A stretch of DNA of 64,000 nt from Micromonospora alfalfae (GCF_022230925.1 NZ_JAKKFH010000045.1:62001-126000), one strand, 5' to 3'; positions 1 to 8,355 are shown, counted from the first letter of the stretch. Notes: a model not told the origin generated them from the letters alone. Made by a program: numbers and translations.

Positions 1-53
1 GGTCCGCGTTACCGACGCGCACCAGCCTGGTGCCACAAGGCGGCCTGTCCCTT

Positions 54-104
54 CAGATCTTGGACACTTTCCGTTAGCGCAGGACGGAAAGTGTCCAAGA
101 TCTG
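54..104. repeat. Long intergenic palindrome, family A copy 1
   Basis: A perfect 21-bp inverted repeat (54-74 and 84-104) encloses a 9-nt loop. The arm contains AGATCTTGGACACTTTCCGT. The same arm recurs at 53183-53235 with one mismatch and a different loop, so this is a dispersed element and not a chance hairpin. No T-run follows on either strand. It could act as a 3'-end RNA hairpin or a protein-binding palindrome. Confidence 0.85.
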
Positions 105-273
105 TGAACGAGTGCCGCATGGTGACGCCATCCGCCTCCGCCCTGGGTCCCTGCGCCGCGACATTCCCCAGCGGGGCCGGCTGTTGATGGTTGGCAGTTG
201 GTGGTCGGCGTATCGGTGGTTGGTGGTCGGCCTCGCGGGTCCGACGGTCCGGCGGTCGGACGCAACGGAAAGG

Positions 274-314
274 CCGCTGGCCGGCACCCCGGGGTTGCGG
301 GTGCCGGCCAGCGG
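274..314 (-). terminator. Probable terminator of the transglycosylase-like gene
   Basis: A perfect 16-bp GC-rich stem (274-289 and 299-314) with a 9-nt loop lies about 80-125 nt beyond the stop of the minus-strand gene ending at 397. It lacks a clear U-run, as is common in high-GC actinomycetes, so the terminator role is inferred from position. Confidence 0.5.
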
Positions 315-320
315 TCGGTG

Positions 321-368
321 TCGTGCGGTGGTGCTGTTGTGCGGTGGTGCTGTCGTGCGGTGGTGTTG
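321..368. repeat. 16-bp tandem repeat, three copies
   Basis: Three consecutive 16-bp units (321-336, 337-352, 353-368) of the pattern TCGTGCGGTGGTGCTG differ by one or two bases. They lie just beyond the stop of the transglycosylase-like gene. No function is visible. Confidence 0.7.
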
Positions 369-396
369 CGTGCTTGTCCTGCTGTGGTGCTGGTGG

Positions 397-960
397 TCAG
401 CTGTTCCAGTGCTGGCCAACCAGGTCGGTGGCCTGCTGCTCCCACTGGGCGTAGGCGTCCGGGTAGGCCGACACCTGGACGGTCTGCGCGGCGTCGGTCA
501 GGGGCATGTCCTGCCACCCGTCGACCTGCTTCAAACCCTTGAGGAACGCCGTCGTGGAGTACTCAGGGTTGGTGATCTGCTCCGGGGTGCCCCAACCACT
601 GGACGGGCGCTGCTGGAACAGGCCCAGCGAGTCGTGGTCGTTCATGTCGCCGAGGTGGCCCAGGTTCTCCAGCTTCGACTCCTGCAGGCTCGTCGCGATC
701 GAGATCACCGCGGCCCGCTCCGGCAGACCCGCCTTCTTCGTCGCGGCGATGATCGCCTTCACGTTCGCGGTCTGCTCATCGTTGAGGCTGATGTGGGACT
801 GGTCGCCCTGCGGCTTCGGCGCCGACTGGACGGCCACGGCGGCGGGCTTGGCATCCACGGCCGGGGTGGCGGCGTGGGCGGCGATCGGGCCGGCGAAGAC
901 ACCACCGGCGAACGCGAGACCAGCAACGGACAGCATGCTCTTACGGAAGATCGTGTTCAT
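397..960 (-). CDS. Secreted transglycosylase-like (lysozyme-fold) protein
   Basis: A 187-residue protein. The N-terminus (about residues 1-32) is a classical signal peptide with a basic start (NTIFRKS), a hydrophobic core and AHA before the likely cleavage site. An Ala/Pro-rich linker follows. The C-terminal 120 residues resemble small actinobacterial transglycosylase/resuscitation-factor-like domains: a helix with LQESKLENL carries a candidate catalytic Glu, followed by a SLGLFQQRPSSGWG segment typical of lysozyme-fold proteins. It probably acts on peptidoglycan outside the cell. The ATG at 960 is chosen because AAGGAG precedes it. The gene stands alone and has an unusually long repeat-rich upstream region. 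Enzyme activity is inferred from the fold signature and not certain. Confidence 0.8.
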   Translation of the reverse strand: MNTIFRKSMLSVAGLAFAGGVFAGPIAAHAATPAVDAKPAAVAVQSAPKPQGDQSHISLNDEQTANVKAIIAATKKAGLPERAAVISIATSLQESKLENLGHLGDMNDHDSLGLFQQRPSSGWGTPEQITNPEYSTTAFLKGLKQVDGWQDMPLTDAAQTVQVSAYPDAYAQWEQQATDLVGQHWNS

Positions 961-983
961 GAGGGGTAGCTCCTTCGGGGGTA

Positions 984-1022
984 GGACACCCCGACCGCCA
1001 GAGGGGGGCGGCGGCGGGGTGT
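984..1022 (-). promoter_or_regulatory. Leader hairpin upstream of the transglycosylase-like gene
   Basis: On the minus strand, ACACCCCG pairs with CGGGGTGT, and the CCGCC/GGCGG segments between them pair as well. The hairpin ends about 24 nt before the ATG and just before the AAGGAG site. It could tune translation or attenuate transcription. The surrounding leader does not match the ydaO-type riboswitch well enough to call it. Confidence 0.4.
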
Positions 1023-1140
1023 GAGCACCTCGTCCGGCGCTGCACAAACAAAGGGGAAAAAGTCTGGGGGGTGACGCCCATCTGGGCGTCGGGTCGGCGA
1101 CCTGCCGAGCCGGGGGGCTCGTGGCGCCGGGACCCTGTGT

Positions 1141-1440
1141 AACGACCGGGGGGCCGGGGTCATTCCGGGTTGGCCCACCTGCCGGCACCCTCATCGAGGC
1201 GGTGCAAGGTGGTCGTTCGTGGGGACTGCAACGACCCGGGGGCCGGGACCATTCCCGAATGGCTCACCTGCCGGCACCCTCATCGTGGCGGTGCCCGTCG
1301 GTCGTTCGTGGGGACTGCAACGACCGGAGGGGGTCTGGCATTTCCGACCTGCGCGATCAGCCCTCAGGGGTCCGGGCGGCGGGTCGGTGGTACTGCGATC
1401 GTCAGGGTATGTAACGACCCCGGCCCCGCCATGATTCCGG
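1141..1440. repeat. 89-94 bp tandem repeat, three units plus a partial one
   Basis: Units start with AACGACC at 1141, 1230, 1319 and 1413. The first two are closely similar and share CACCTGCCGGCACCCTCATC and GGTCGTTCGTGGGGACTGC. The third is diverged and the fourth is partial. At two unit junctions GGTCGTT and AACGACC form an inverted repeat around a 12-nt loop (1211-1236, 1300-1325). The array lies 180-480 nt upstream of the transglycosylase-like start. Confidence 0.75.
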
Positions 1441-1544
1441 CCCATGAGTGCGCCCGGCCACACCCCAGAAACCCCAACCAACGGACAAACCACCCAGACA
1501 GCACCGGCTGGGCGGCGTCGATTCGCCGCTCACCCGGGTGATCC

Positions 1545-1609
1545 ACTCGGATTCACCGAACTCGGGGTGTCCCGGACGGGCGGACACCCCGAGTTCATGA
1601 AACCCGAGT
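1545..1609. repeat. Inverted repeat with a 15-bp perfect stem
   Basis: GAACTCGGGGTGTCC (1558-1572) pairs perfectly with 1582-1596 around a 9-nt loop. An outer ACTCGG/CCGAGT pair (1545-1550, 1604-1609) extends it with internal mismatches. It lies far from either flanking gene, and no function is evident. Confidence 0.65.
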
Positions 1610-1725
1610 CGATCACGAATCGGTCGGGCCGCACGGACCGCGCAAACCGGACAAGAAGGCCAGCGTCGGTGGGTTTCGGTGGCAAGCCTGCGGCGTGGCA
1701 CGCACCGGTTCGGGCGAGTGCGCCC

Positions 1726-1950
1726 CTGACCCGAGAATCGCTGGCGCGGTGCCCGGTTTGGTCTATCAAGTGGGTGGCGCGAGGGTGGCCGCTGGCTCTG
1801 ATCCGAGAATCGCGGGCGCGGCATCCCGATTTGGTTGATCGAGTGGGTGGCGCGAGGGTGGTCGCCGGGGCGCCGGCTCTGACTCGAGAACCGCTGGCGC
1901 GGTGCCGCACGTCTAGCTGATCAACGGGTGGCGCGACGGTGGGTGCGGCA
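1726..1950. repeat. 72-81 bp degenerate tandem repeat, three units
   Basis: Units start at 1726, 1798 and 1879 with CTGAYYCGAGAA. Each contains CTGGCGCGG or a close variant, an ATCAA/ATCGA segment and GGGTGGCGCGA. The array ends about 130 nt before the ABC exporter start. It may hold binding sites or be a decaying minisatellite. Confidence 0.6.
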
Positions 1951-2079
1951 TCGAGAACGGTGGCCGCCGGGTCCGCTTCAACGGACGGAGTCCCTGCTCA
2001 CGGCCGGAAAATCGGTTGAGGTGACGGGGTGGTGCCGGCAGGCTGAGGTCTCCGCCACCCACGTCCCGGAGGACTTTCC

Positions 2080-5000
2080 ATGCGCCTGCTCCGTGATCTG
2101 TGGGGTACTTCGACCCGTCGTGTGACGATCGTGGCCGTCCTCATCGTGCTGGGCGCCGCGGGGCAGGCGGGCGCGTCGGCGCTGGCCGGTGCGGTGCTGG
2201 TGCATCGTTCGGCTGGCTTCTTCGCCGTACTGGCCGCGGCCCTGGTTGCCGTTGTCCTCAGCGACCTCGCGGTGAGTCTGCTGATGGCCGGCCTGACCGC
2301 CGACTGGTCAGCGGACGTGCGTCGCCGACTCTGCCGCGTCGCTCTCGGGCAGGACCTGCCCACCCTGGAGACCACTCCGGTGGGCGAGTTGCTGGACCGC
2401 ATCGACGGGGACGTCTATCAGGTGGCGTCGGCAATTCGTAACCAGGGCACCCGGCTCGCCCAGGGCCTCTGCGTCGGTCTGTTGTCGATGGTCGTGGCGG
2501 TGTTCGTGTGGTGGCCGGCGGGGATCGCGATGCTGCTGCTCACTGTGGTGCTCGCGGTCGGCCTGCGCCGGCCCACGGCGCGGATCGGCCCGGCCCGGAT
2601 GGCCGAGGAGGAGGCGTGGTCCGACCTGGCCGCCGTGATGGAGGAGGCGGTGCACGGCCAGGACGACGTACGCACCAGTCTGGCGCGGCCGTACGTGCTG
2701 CGGTTGTACGCGCGGCGGGCCTCCGCCGTGCTGTCCCGTGGCCTGGTGGTCTGGGTGCTGTCCGCCCGGGTGGCGACGGTGGCCACCGCGACGATCCGGG
2801 CGGGCATCGGCGCTGTGGTGCTCGGCGGTGCCTGGGCGTTGGCCACCGGCCGGATCGACGCCGCCCGGCTCACCGCCATCTGGTTGCTCGCCCTGGCCTT
2901 CGGGGCGACCGCTGAACACGTCAGCCGGATGGTGCCGGAGATCCAGGAGGCGCTCGGCGCGTGGGCGCGGGTGCAGTTGCTCTACAAGGCCCGGCAGGAG
3001 CCGGTTGGCGGGGCCAGCCCGAGCGAGGGTGACCTGCGCATTCGGGACCTGACATTCGCGTACGGGGAGAGTGGCCGGGGGGCCGCGCTGCGCGGGCTCA
3101 GCCTCACCTTCGCGCGCGGTCGTTCGTACGCGCTGATCGGGCGGACCGGTTCGGGCAAGTCGACCCTGGCGAAGGTGCTCACCCGCGCGGTCGACGTGCC
3201 GCCGGGCACTGTCTTCCTTGGCGGCACCGACCTGTGCGACCTCGACGTCGAGCAGTTGCGCCGCTGGGTGGCGTTGGTGCCGCAGCGCACCGAGATCCTG
3301 GCCGGCACTCTCGCCGAGAACGTGGCGCTCTTCGACAGGGAGTTGCTCGACGCGGCGGCTCGGGCCCTCGACGAGTTGGGCCTGGCCGGCTGGATCGCCG
3401 AGCTGCCGGACGGGTTGACGACCCGGTTGGGGGAGGGCGGGCACGTTCTGTCCGCCGGCCAGGAGCAGTTGGTGGCGTTCGCCCGGATCCTGGTCCGGGA
3501 GCCGCACGTGGTGATCCTCGACGAGGCCACCGCGCGGCTGGACCCGGTCACCGAGGCGCGGGTGCAGCGGGCCACCGAACGCCTGCTGCGTGACCGGATC
3601 GGCATCGTCATCGCGCACCGACTCTCCTCGGTGCGCCGCTGCGACGAGGTGGTCGTCCTGGCCGACGGCGCGGTGGTCGAGGCCGGTCCGCTGGAGACGT
3701 CGACCCGCTTCGCCGAACTCCTGGCGACCAGCCACGCCGCCGCGTACGCCACTGTGGCGCCGGCCGGTCGTGCCGGCGTCGGCACCGACCTGCTGGTCGG
3801 CCCCGGCCCGGTCGACGCCTGGCCGAGCGAGCCGCCGCCGGCCCGGATCGAGCCGGTCGGACCGACGGAGCGGACCACAGCGGTCGGGCCGGCGGAGCGG
3901 ACCACAGCGGTCGGGCCGGCGGAGCGGACCACTGCGGTCGGGCCGGCGGAGCGGGCCACAACGGTCGGGCCGGCGGAGCAGGTCACAGCGGTCGGGCCGA
4001 CCCGGGCCGACCCGCCGCCGCTGCCGCCGGTGCCGCCGGCCCGGACGCTGCGGGAGATCTTCCGACTCTGTACCAACGATCCCCGGTACGGTGCGGCGGC
4101 GATCGTGCTGTTCCTCGGTCTCAGCCTGCTCGGGCTGGACGGCCCGGTGCTGCCCTGGCTCTGGGCGGACCTGGTCGACGGGACCGGTAACCCGTACCTG
4201 CCGGCGGTGGGGATCGTCGCCGGGTTGCTGATCACCCTGCCGTTGCCGTTCTACACCCACGTCTGGTTCCCGCAGTGGTGGGTGCGGCAGATGCTGCGGA
4301 TCGGCCTTCGCCTGGTGCACGGCCAGACCGGGCCGCGCCGGGTCAGCTCGCACACCCCCGCTGAGGTGGTGGCGCAGGGTGGGGACACCGAGCGGGTGGT
4401 CCAACTCGCCGACAACGTGCTGGACCAGACGGTCGCGCTGGTGCTCGTGGTCGCCATGACGGCGGTCACCGGAAGCGTCGTACCCGGGCTGTTCTTCCTC
4501 GGCACGATGGTCGTCTCCGGGCTGGCCGCGACGTTGTTCGGGCCGAAGCTGGAGCGTGCGGCCCGGGCGACGGTGGCGGCGCGGGCCTCCTTCGCCACGG
4601 CGCTGGTCTCCGCTCTCTCCGCGGCGCGGACGGTGAAGCTCGCCGGCGCTACCACTGCGGTGCTGCGCCACCTGGCGAGCCTGGACGTGCTGCGTAGCGA
4701 CAGGCAGCGGCGGGAGATCTCGGTGCAGGTGTGGGCGCGCTCCACACCGTCGATGGCCAGTGGGTTGTTGCCGATCGGCGCGTGGGCGCTCTACCTGAAC
4801 GGCTCGCTCTCCGCCGGGGCGGTGCTGGTGGCCGTGTCCACCCTGGGCGCGGCCCGCTGGTTCGCCTGGACGACGGCGTCGTTGATCTCGCAGCTGCCCT
4901 CGGCGCGGGTCTGGACCCGGCGCACGGCGGCGATGGCCGGGGTGAGCGCGTACTCCGCTGGGGTGCCGGAGGTCGACCTGACCGCCGGGACGGCGCCCGC

Positions 5001-5709
5001 GCCGACCATGCCGCCCCGGCATCCGCTGCGCCGGCTGGAGCTGCGCCGCTTCGGGGTGGTGCACTCCGACGGCACTGTGGCCGTCCGGGACGTGGACCTG
5101 ACCGTGCAGCGCGGGCAGTTGGTGCTGGTCGTCGGGCCGGTGGGGTCGGGCAAGTCCTCGTTGCTGCGCGGGCTGGCCGGCATTGTGCACCACACCGGCG
5201 AGCTGGCCTGGAACGGTGACCCGGTCACCGAGCCGGAGTTGTTCCTGCGCCCCAACCAGGTCGGCTACGTCGGTCAGTTGCCCCGGGTGCTCTCCGGCAC
5301 GGTTGCCGACAACATCGCCCTCGGGCACCAGGTGGATGCGGCGGGGGCGGTCAGCACAGCCCAGCTCGACCACGATCTGGCTGCCGCCGGTGGTGGGCTG
5401 GGCCTGCTCATCGGGCACAAGGGCACCCGGCTCTCCGGCGGGCAGTTGCAGCGGTTGGCGCTGGCCCGGGCGCTGGCCCCGCGTACCGAACTGCTTGTCG
5501 CCGACGACGTGTCGTCGGCGCTGGACGTCACCACCGAGCTGGCGCTGTGGCAGGCGTTGCGGGGCCACGGGGTGACGGTTGTCGGCTCGACAGCGAAACG
5601 CGCCGCGTTGGTCCGGGCCGACCACGTGGTGGTGCTGCTCGGCGGCACGGTGGCCGCCCAGGGCACCTGGCAGGACCTGGAGGGCGACTGGTCACACCTG
5701 GCCGGTTGA
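2080..5709 (+). CDS. Fused two-half type I ABC exporter (two TMD-NBD units)
   Basis: A 1209-residue protein with two complete ABC exporter halves in one chain. Half 1 has a membrane domain (about 10-300) and an ATPase domain with Walker A GRTGSGKST near 354, signature LSAGQ, Walker B VVILDEAT and an AHR switch histidine. A 9-residue repeat linker (about 593-640) leads to half 2, with a membrane domain (about 660-950), Walker A GPVGSGKSS near 1021, signature LSGGQ, Walker B LLVADD and no switch histidine. In the head-to-tail dimer this gives one consensus and one degenerate site, as in heterodimeric exporters. The substrate cannot be predicted (lipid, peptide or drug). The ATG at 2080 follows CGGAGGA. 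The gene stands alone and ends in a bidirectional hairpin. Confidence 0.88.
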   Translation: MRLLRDLWGTSTRRVTIVAVLIVLGAAGQAGASALAGAVLVHRSAGFFAVLAAALVAVVLSDLAVSLLMAGLTADWSADVRRRLCRVALGQDLPTLETTPVGELLDRIDGDVYQVASAIRNQGTRLAQGLCVGLLSMVVAVFVWWPAGIAMLLLTVVLAVGLRRPTARIGPARMAEEEAWSDLAAVMEEAVHGQDDVRTSLARPYVLRLYARRASAVLSRGLVVWVLSARVATVATATIRAGIGAVVLGGAWALATGRIDAARLTAIWLLALAFGATAEHVSRMVPEIQEALGAWARVQLLYKARQEPVGGASPSEGDLRIRDLTFAYGESGRGAALRGLSLTFARGRSYALIGRTGSGKSTLAKVLTRAVDVPPGTVFLGGTDLCDLDVEQLRRWVALVPQRTEILAGTLAENVALFDRELLDAAARALDELGLAGWIAELPDGLTTRLGEGGHVLSAGQEQLVAFARILVREPHVVILDEATARLDPVTEARVQRATERLLRDRIGIVIAHRLSSVRRCDEVVVLADGAVVEAGPLETSTRFAELLATSHAAAYATVAPAGRAGVGTDLLVGPGPVDAWPSEPPPARIEPVGPTERTTAVGPAERTTAVGPAERTTAVGPAERATTVGPAEQVTAVGPTRADPPPLPPVPPARTLREIFRLCTNDPRYGAAAIVLFLGLSLLGLDGPVLPWLWADLVDGTGNPYLPAVGIVAGLLITLPLPFYTHVWFPQWWVRQMLRIGLRLVHGQTGPRRVSSHTPAEVVAQGGDTERVVQLADNVLDQTVALVLVVAMTAVTGSVVPGLFFLGTMVVSGLAATLFGPKLERAARATVAARASFATALVSALSAARTVKLAGATTAVLRHLASLDVLRSDRQRREISVQVWARSTPSMASGLLPIGAWALYLNGSLSAGAVLVAVSTLGAARWFAWTTASLISQLPSARVWTRRTAAMAGVSAYSAGVPEVDLTAGTAPAPTMPPRHPLRRLELRRFGVVHSDGTVAVRDVDLTVQRGQLVLVVGPVGSGKSSLLRGLAGIVHHTGELAWNGDPVTEPELFLRPNQVGYVGQLPRVLSGTVADNIALGHQVDAAGAVSTAQLDHDLAAAGGGLGLLIGHKGTRLSGGQLQRLALARALAPRTELLVADDVSSALDVTTELALWQALRGHGVTVVGSTAKRAALVRADHVVVLLGGTVAAQGTWQDLEGDWSHLAG
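3856..3990 (+). repeat. 27-bp coding minisatellite in the ABC exporter linker
   Basis: Five in-frame 27-bp units (starts 3856, 3883, 3910, 3937, 3964) encode VGPxERTTA-type nonapeptides, followed by a partial sixth unit. The repeat joins the first ATPase domain to the second membrane domain and probably forms a flexible linker. High identity between the middle units suggests recent slippage. Confidence 0.85.
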
Positions 5710-5714
5710 CCGAC

Positions 5715-5749
5715 GGTCGGGCGGCCGCTCACGCGGCGGCCGCCCGACC
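5715..5749. terminator. Bidirectional terminator hairpin
   Basis: A perfect 14-bp stem (5715-5728 and 5736-5749, arm GGTCGGGCGGCCGC) with a 7-nt loop sits between the convergent stops of the ABC exporter (5709) and the flavin oxidoreductase (5758). Position and symmetry suit termination of both. Confidence 0.7.
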
Positions 5750-5757
5750 GGTGGGGA

Positions 5758-6825
5758 TCAGGAGGCGCGGGCGTACTGGGCGGGGCCGGAGTACGCGACG
5801 CCGAGCTTCGCGGCGGCGCGGCGCGGCCAGTACGGGTCGCGCAGCAACTCCCGGCCCAGCAGCACCAGGTCGGCCTCGCCGCTGGCGACGATCTGCTCGG
5901 CGTGCTCGGGCTCGACGATGAGGCCCACCGCGCCGGTCGGTACGCCGGCCTCGCGGCGGATCTGCGCGGCCAGTGGCACCTGGTAGCCCGGGCTGAGCGG
6001 GACGCGCTGGTCAGTGCTCACCCCACCGGAGGACGCGTCGACCAGGTCGACGCCGACGCCGGCCAGCTCACCGGCGAGCACCACGCTGTCCTCGATCGTC
6101 CAGCCGCCCTCGACCCAGTCGGTGGCGGAGATCCGGGTCAGCACCGGCACGTCCTCGCCGACCGCGGCGCGCACCGCGCGGGCCACCTCCAGGGTGAGCC
6201 GCATCCGGGCGGCCCGGTCGCCGCCGTACGCGTCGGTGCGGTGGTTGGTCAGCGGCGAGAGGAACTCGTTGAGCAGGTAACCGTGGGCGGCGTGGATCTC
6301 CACGGCGGCGAAGCCGGCGTCCAGCGCGCGAACGGCTCCGGCCGCGAACGCCTCGACCACCCCGGCGATGCCGGCCTCGTCGAGGCTGGTCGGCGTCCGG
6401 TAGTCGGCGGTGAATGGCTCCGGGCCGGGGGCGACGGGCGTCCAGCCACCCTCGGCGTCCGGCACGCCACCGCGCTGCGGCGCCCACGGCCGGTAGGTGG
6501 AGGCCTTGAAGCCGGCGTGCGCGAGCTGCACGGCCGGCACCGCGCCGTGGGCGGCGACGAACGCGGTCACCGGTCGCCAGGCGTCGACGTGCGCACCGGA
6601 CCAGAGGCCGGTGTCCTGCGGGCTGATCCGGCCCTCGGGGAGTACGGCGGTCGCCTCGGTCAGCACCAGGCCGGCGCCGCCGACCGCGCGGCTGCCGAGG
6701 TGGATCAGGTGCCAGTCGGTGGGCAGGCCGTCCGGGCCGGCGGAGTACTGGCACATCGGTGCCATGGCGATCCGGTTGGGCACTGTGACAGCGCGCAGGG
6801 CCAGGGGAGTGAACAGGGAGCTCAT
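5758..6825 (-). CDS. NADH:flavin oxidoreductase, old yellow enzyme family (YqjM/NamA type)
   Basis: A 355-residue TIM-barrel flavoenzyme that probably reduces activated C=C bonds with NAD(P)H. The N-terminal NRIAMAPMCQYSA carries Cys25 and Tyr27, the pair that marks the thermophilic-like YqjM subgroup. The EIHAAHGYLLNEFLSP segment carries the two His residues that bind the substrate carbonyl, and NHRTDAYGG and the C-terminal LGRELLRDPYW are family motifs. Length fits the family (about 340-370). It is followed at 69 nt by the symporter gene on the same strand, with a strong hairpin between them. The physiological substrate is unknown. Confidence 0.9.
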   Translation of the reverse strand: MSSLFTPLALRAVTVPNRIAMAPMCQYSAGPDGLPTDWHLIHLGSRAVGGAGLVLTEATAVLPEGRISPQDTGLWSGAHVDAWRPVTAFVAAHGAVPAVQLAHAGFKASTYRPWAPQRGGVPDAEGGWTPVAPGPEPFTADYRTPTSLDEAGIAGVVEAFAAGAVRALDAGFAAVEIHAAHGYLLNEFLSPLTNHRTDAYGGDRAARMRLTLEVARAVRAAVGEDVPVLTRISATDWVEGGWTIEDSVVLAGELAGVGVDLVDASSGGVSTDQRVPLSPGYQVPLAAQIRREAGVPTGAVGLIVEPEHAEQIVASGEADLVLLGRELLRDPYWPRRAAAKLGVAYSGPAQYARAS

Positions 6826-6843
6826 CGCATCATCCTCTCCGAC

Positions 6844-6881
6844 ACGGCGACGGGCCCCCGGGGAGAGGGGCCCGTCGCCGT
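6844..6881 (-). terminator. Terminator hairpin between the symporter and flavin oxidoreductase genes
   Basis: ACGGCGACGGGCCC (6844-6857) pairs perfectly with 6868-6881 around a 10-nt loop. It begins 14 nt beyond the symporter stop on the minus strand and lies just upstream of the oxidoreductase start, which overlooks the opposite side. It fits a terminator for transcription leaving the symporter gene. Confidence 0.65.
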
Positions 6882-6894
6882 ACTGGTGAATCGG

Positions 6895-8199
6895 TCAGGC
6901 AGGAACGGGGCTGAGCTCGGGCCGGTTGTTGGCTACCGGCTCCGGCTCGGTCAGGTCACGCCGACCGGCGGACTCGTACGCCTCGCGGTCGAGAATGCCC
7001 TCGCGGGCGGCGACCACTGTCGGCACCAGCGCCTGACCCGCGACGTTGGTGGCGGTGCGGATCATGTCCAGGATCGGGTCGATGGCCAGCAGCAGGCCGG
7101 CGCCGGCCAGCGGCAGGCCCAGCGTGCTGAGGGTCAGGGTGAGCATCACGATCGCGCCGGTCAGGCCGGCGGTGGCCGCCGAGCCGACCACGGAGACGAA
7201 GGCGATCAGCAGGTAGTCGCCGATGCCGAGGTGCACGCCGAACACCTGGGCCACGAAGATCGCGGCGAGGGCCGGGTAGATGGCGGCGCAACCGTCCATC
7301 TTCGTGGTCGCGCCGAAGGGCACAGCGAACGAGGCGTACTCGCGGGGCACGCCGAGTCGCTCGACGGAGCGCTGGGTCACCGGCATGGTGCCGACCGAGG
7401 AGCGGGACACGAAGCCCAGCTGGATCGCCGGCCAGGCGCCGGCGAAGAAGCGCACCGGGTTGAGGCGGCCGGCCAGGATCAGCACCAGCGGGTAGACCAC
7501 GAACAGCACGATGGCGCAGCCGACGTAGACGGCTGTGGTGAACTTCGCGAGGGGGGCCAGCAGGTCCCAGCCGTACGAGGCGACGGCGTTGCCGATCAGG
7601 CCGAGGGTGCCGATCGGGGCGAGCCGGATGACCCACCAGAGCGCCTTCTGGACGATCTCCAGCAGGGAGCGGTTCAGCGCCACGAACGGTTCGGCGGCTT
7701 CGCCGACCAGCAGGGCCGCGGCACCGATGACGACGGCGAGGAAGACGATCTGGAGGACGTTGCCCTCGACGAACGCGCCGACCGGGTTGGTGGGCACGAT
7801 GCCGATGAGGAAGTCGGTCCACGAGCCGGTGTTCTTCGGCGGTGCCGCGCCACCCAGGTCGAGGGTCACGCCCTTGCCCGGGTTGGTGAGCAGGCCGAGG
7901 CCGATGCCGATGCTCACCGCGATCAGCGCGGTGATGCCGAACCACATCAGGGTCTTGACGGCGAGCCGGGCGGCGTTGGCGACGCCGCGCAGGCTGACCA
8001 CGCTGACCACGATGGCGGTGAAGACCAGCGGCGGCACGGCCAGCTTGAGGAGTTGGACGAAGAGGCTACCGACTGTGTGCAGGGTGCTGGTCAGCCAGCT
8101 CAGGTCGTTGCTGCGGGCAAGGAAGCCCAGCGCGACGCCGAGCACGAGGCCGAGCAGGATCTGCACGGAGAAGGGAATTTTGCGCAGGCTGAAGGGCAT
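6895..8199 (-). CDS. Dicarboxylate/amino acid:cation symporter (DAACS/GltP-DctA family)
   Basis: A 434-residue integral membrane protein. It has the serial hydrophobic helices of the DAACS fold, the SSVGTMPVTQRSVE loop equivalent to the serine-rich re-entrant hairpin, the cation-site region GATTKMDGCAAIYPALAAIF and a C-terminal LAIDPILDMIRTATNVAGQ segment with the conserved substrate- and cation-binding Asp, Arg and Asn. It probably imports glutamate/aspartate or C4-dicarboxylates with H+ or Na+. Its length matches the family. Upstream, 8200-8355 is non-coding and presumably carries its promoter. Confidence 0.92.
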   Translation of the reverse strand: MPFSLRKIPFSVQILLGLVLGVALGFLARSNDLSWLTSTLHTVGSLFVQLLKLAVPPLVFTAIVVSVVSLRGVANAARLAVKTLMWFGITALIAVSIGIGLGLLTNPGKGVTLDLGGAAPPKNTGSWTDFLIGIVPTNPVGAFVEGNVLQIVFLAVVIGAAALLVGEAAEPFVALNRSLLEIVQKALWWVIRLAPIGTLGLIGNAVASYGWDLLAPLAKFTTAVYVGCAIVLFVVYPLVLILAGRLNPVRFFAGAWPAIQLGFVSRSSVGTMPVTQRSVERLGVPREYASFAVPFGATTKMDGCAAIYPALAAIFVAQVFGVHLGIGDYLLIAFVSVVGSAATAGLTGAIVMLTLTLSTLGLPLAGAGLLLAIDPILDMIRTATNVAGQALVPTVVAAREGILDREAYESAGRRDLTEPEPVANNRPELSPVPA

Positions 8200-8355
8200 G
8201 AAAATGTATCCAATTGTCCGGTCCGATCGGGGCAGGCGTAGGAACGCGGCTAGCCCGGACAGATGCCACTGGCCTGTAGTCGGAGATCGACATACAGGCG
8301 GACAGTGAGGCCCCAGACATTGGTCATCGCTGGCCGACGATACGCCGATTCCCGC

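Larger units (their letters stand above)
1..396. other. Non-coding region downstream of the transglycosylase-like gene
   Basis: No convincing gene. The stretch holds a long palindrome (54-104), a GT-rich low-complexity part (185-240) in which TTGGTGGTCGG occurs twice, a strong GC-rich hairpin (274-314) and a 16-bp tandem repeat (321-368). Open frames here are repeat-driven or antisense and have no recognisable protein signature. Confidence 0.6.
961..2079. other. 1.1-kb non-coding region rich in repeats
   Basis: The region between two divergent genes has no supportable coding sequence. It holds a hairpin next to the ribosome-binding site of the transglycosylase-like gene (984-1022), an 89-94 bp tandem repeat (1141-1440), a 15-bp perfect inverted repeat (1545-1609) and a 72-81 bp degenerate tandem repeat (1726-1950). 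Promoters for both flanking genes must lie here, but I cannot place them. Confidence 0.6.

Noticed and set aside
961..1140. A c-di-AMP (ydaO-type) riboswitch before the transglycosylase-like gene
   Set aside because: Genes of this kind often have one in Actinobacteria, but the conserved pairing and GGGG/CCC blocks do not line up; only a simple hairpin is supported.
1444..1920. A 158-codon frame in the long non-coding region
   Set aside because: It spans an inverted repeat and tandem repeats, has no ribosome-binding site and no recognisable domain.
1141..1950. CRISPR array
   Set aside because: Repeats are long, degenerate and directly adjacent, without unique spacers, and no cas genes are near.
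2308..5625. A 1105-codon minus-strand frame over the ABC exporter
   Set aside because: It is the antisense of a well-supported ABC exporter gene and has no domain signature.
5902..8241. A 779-codon plus-strand frame over the oxidoreductase and symporter genes
   Set aside because: The minus-strand genes are clear family members; this frame is His/Gln/Arg-rich antisense sequence.
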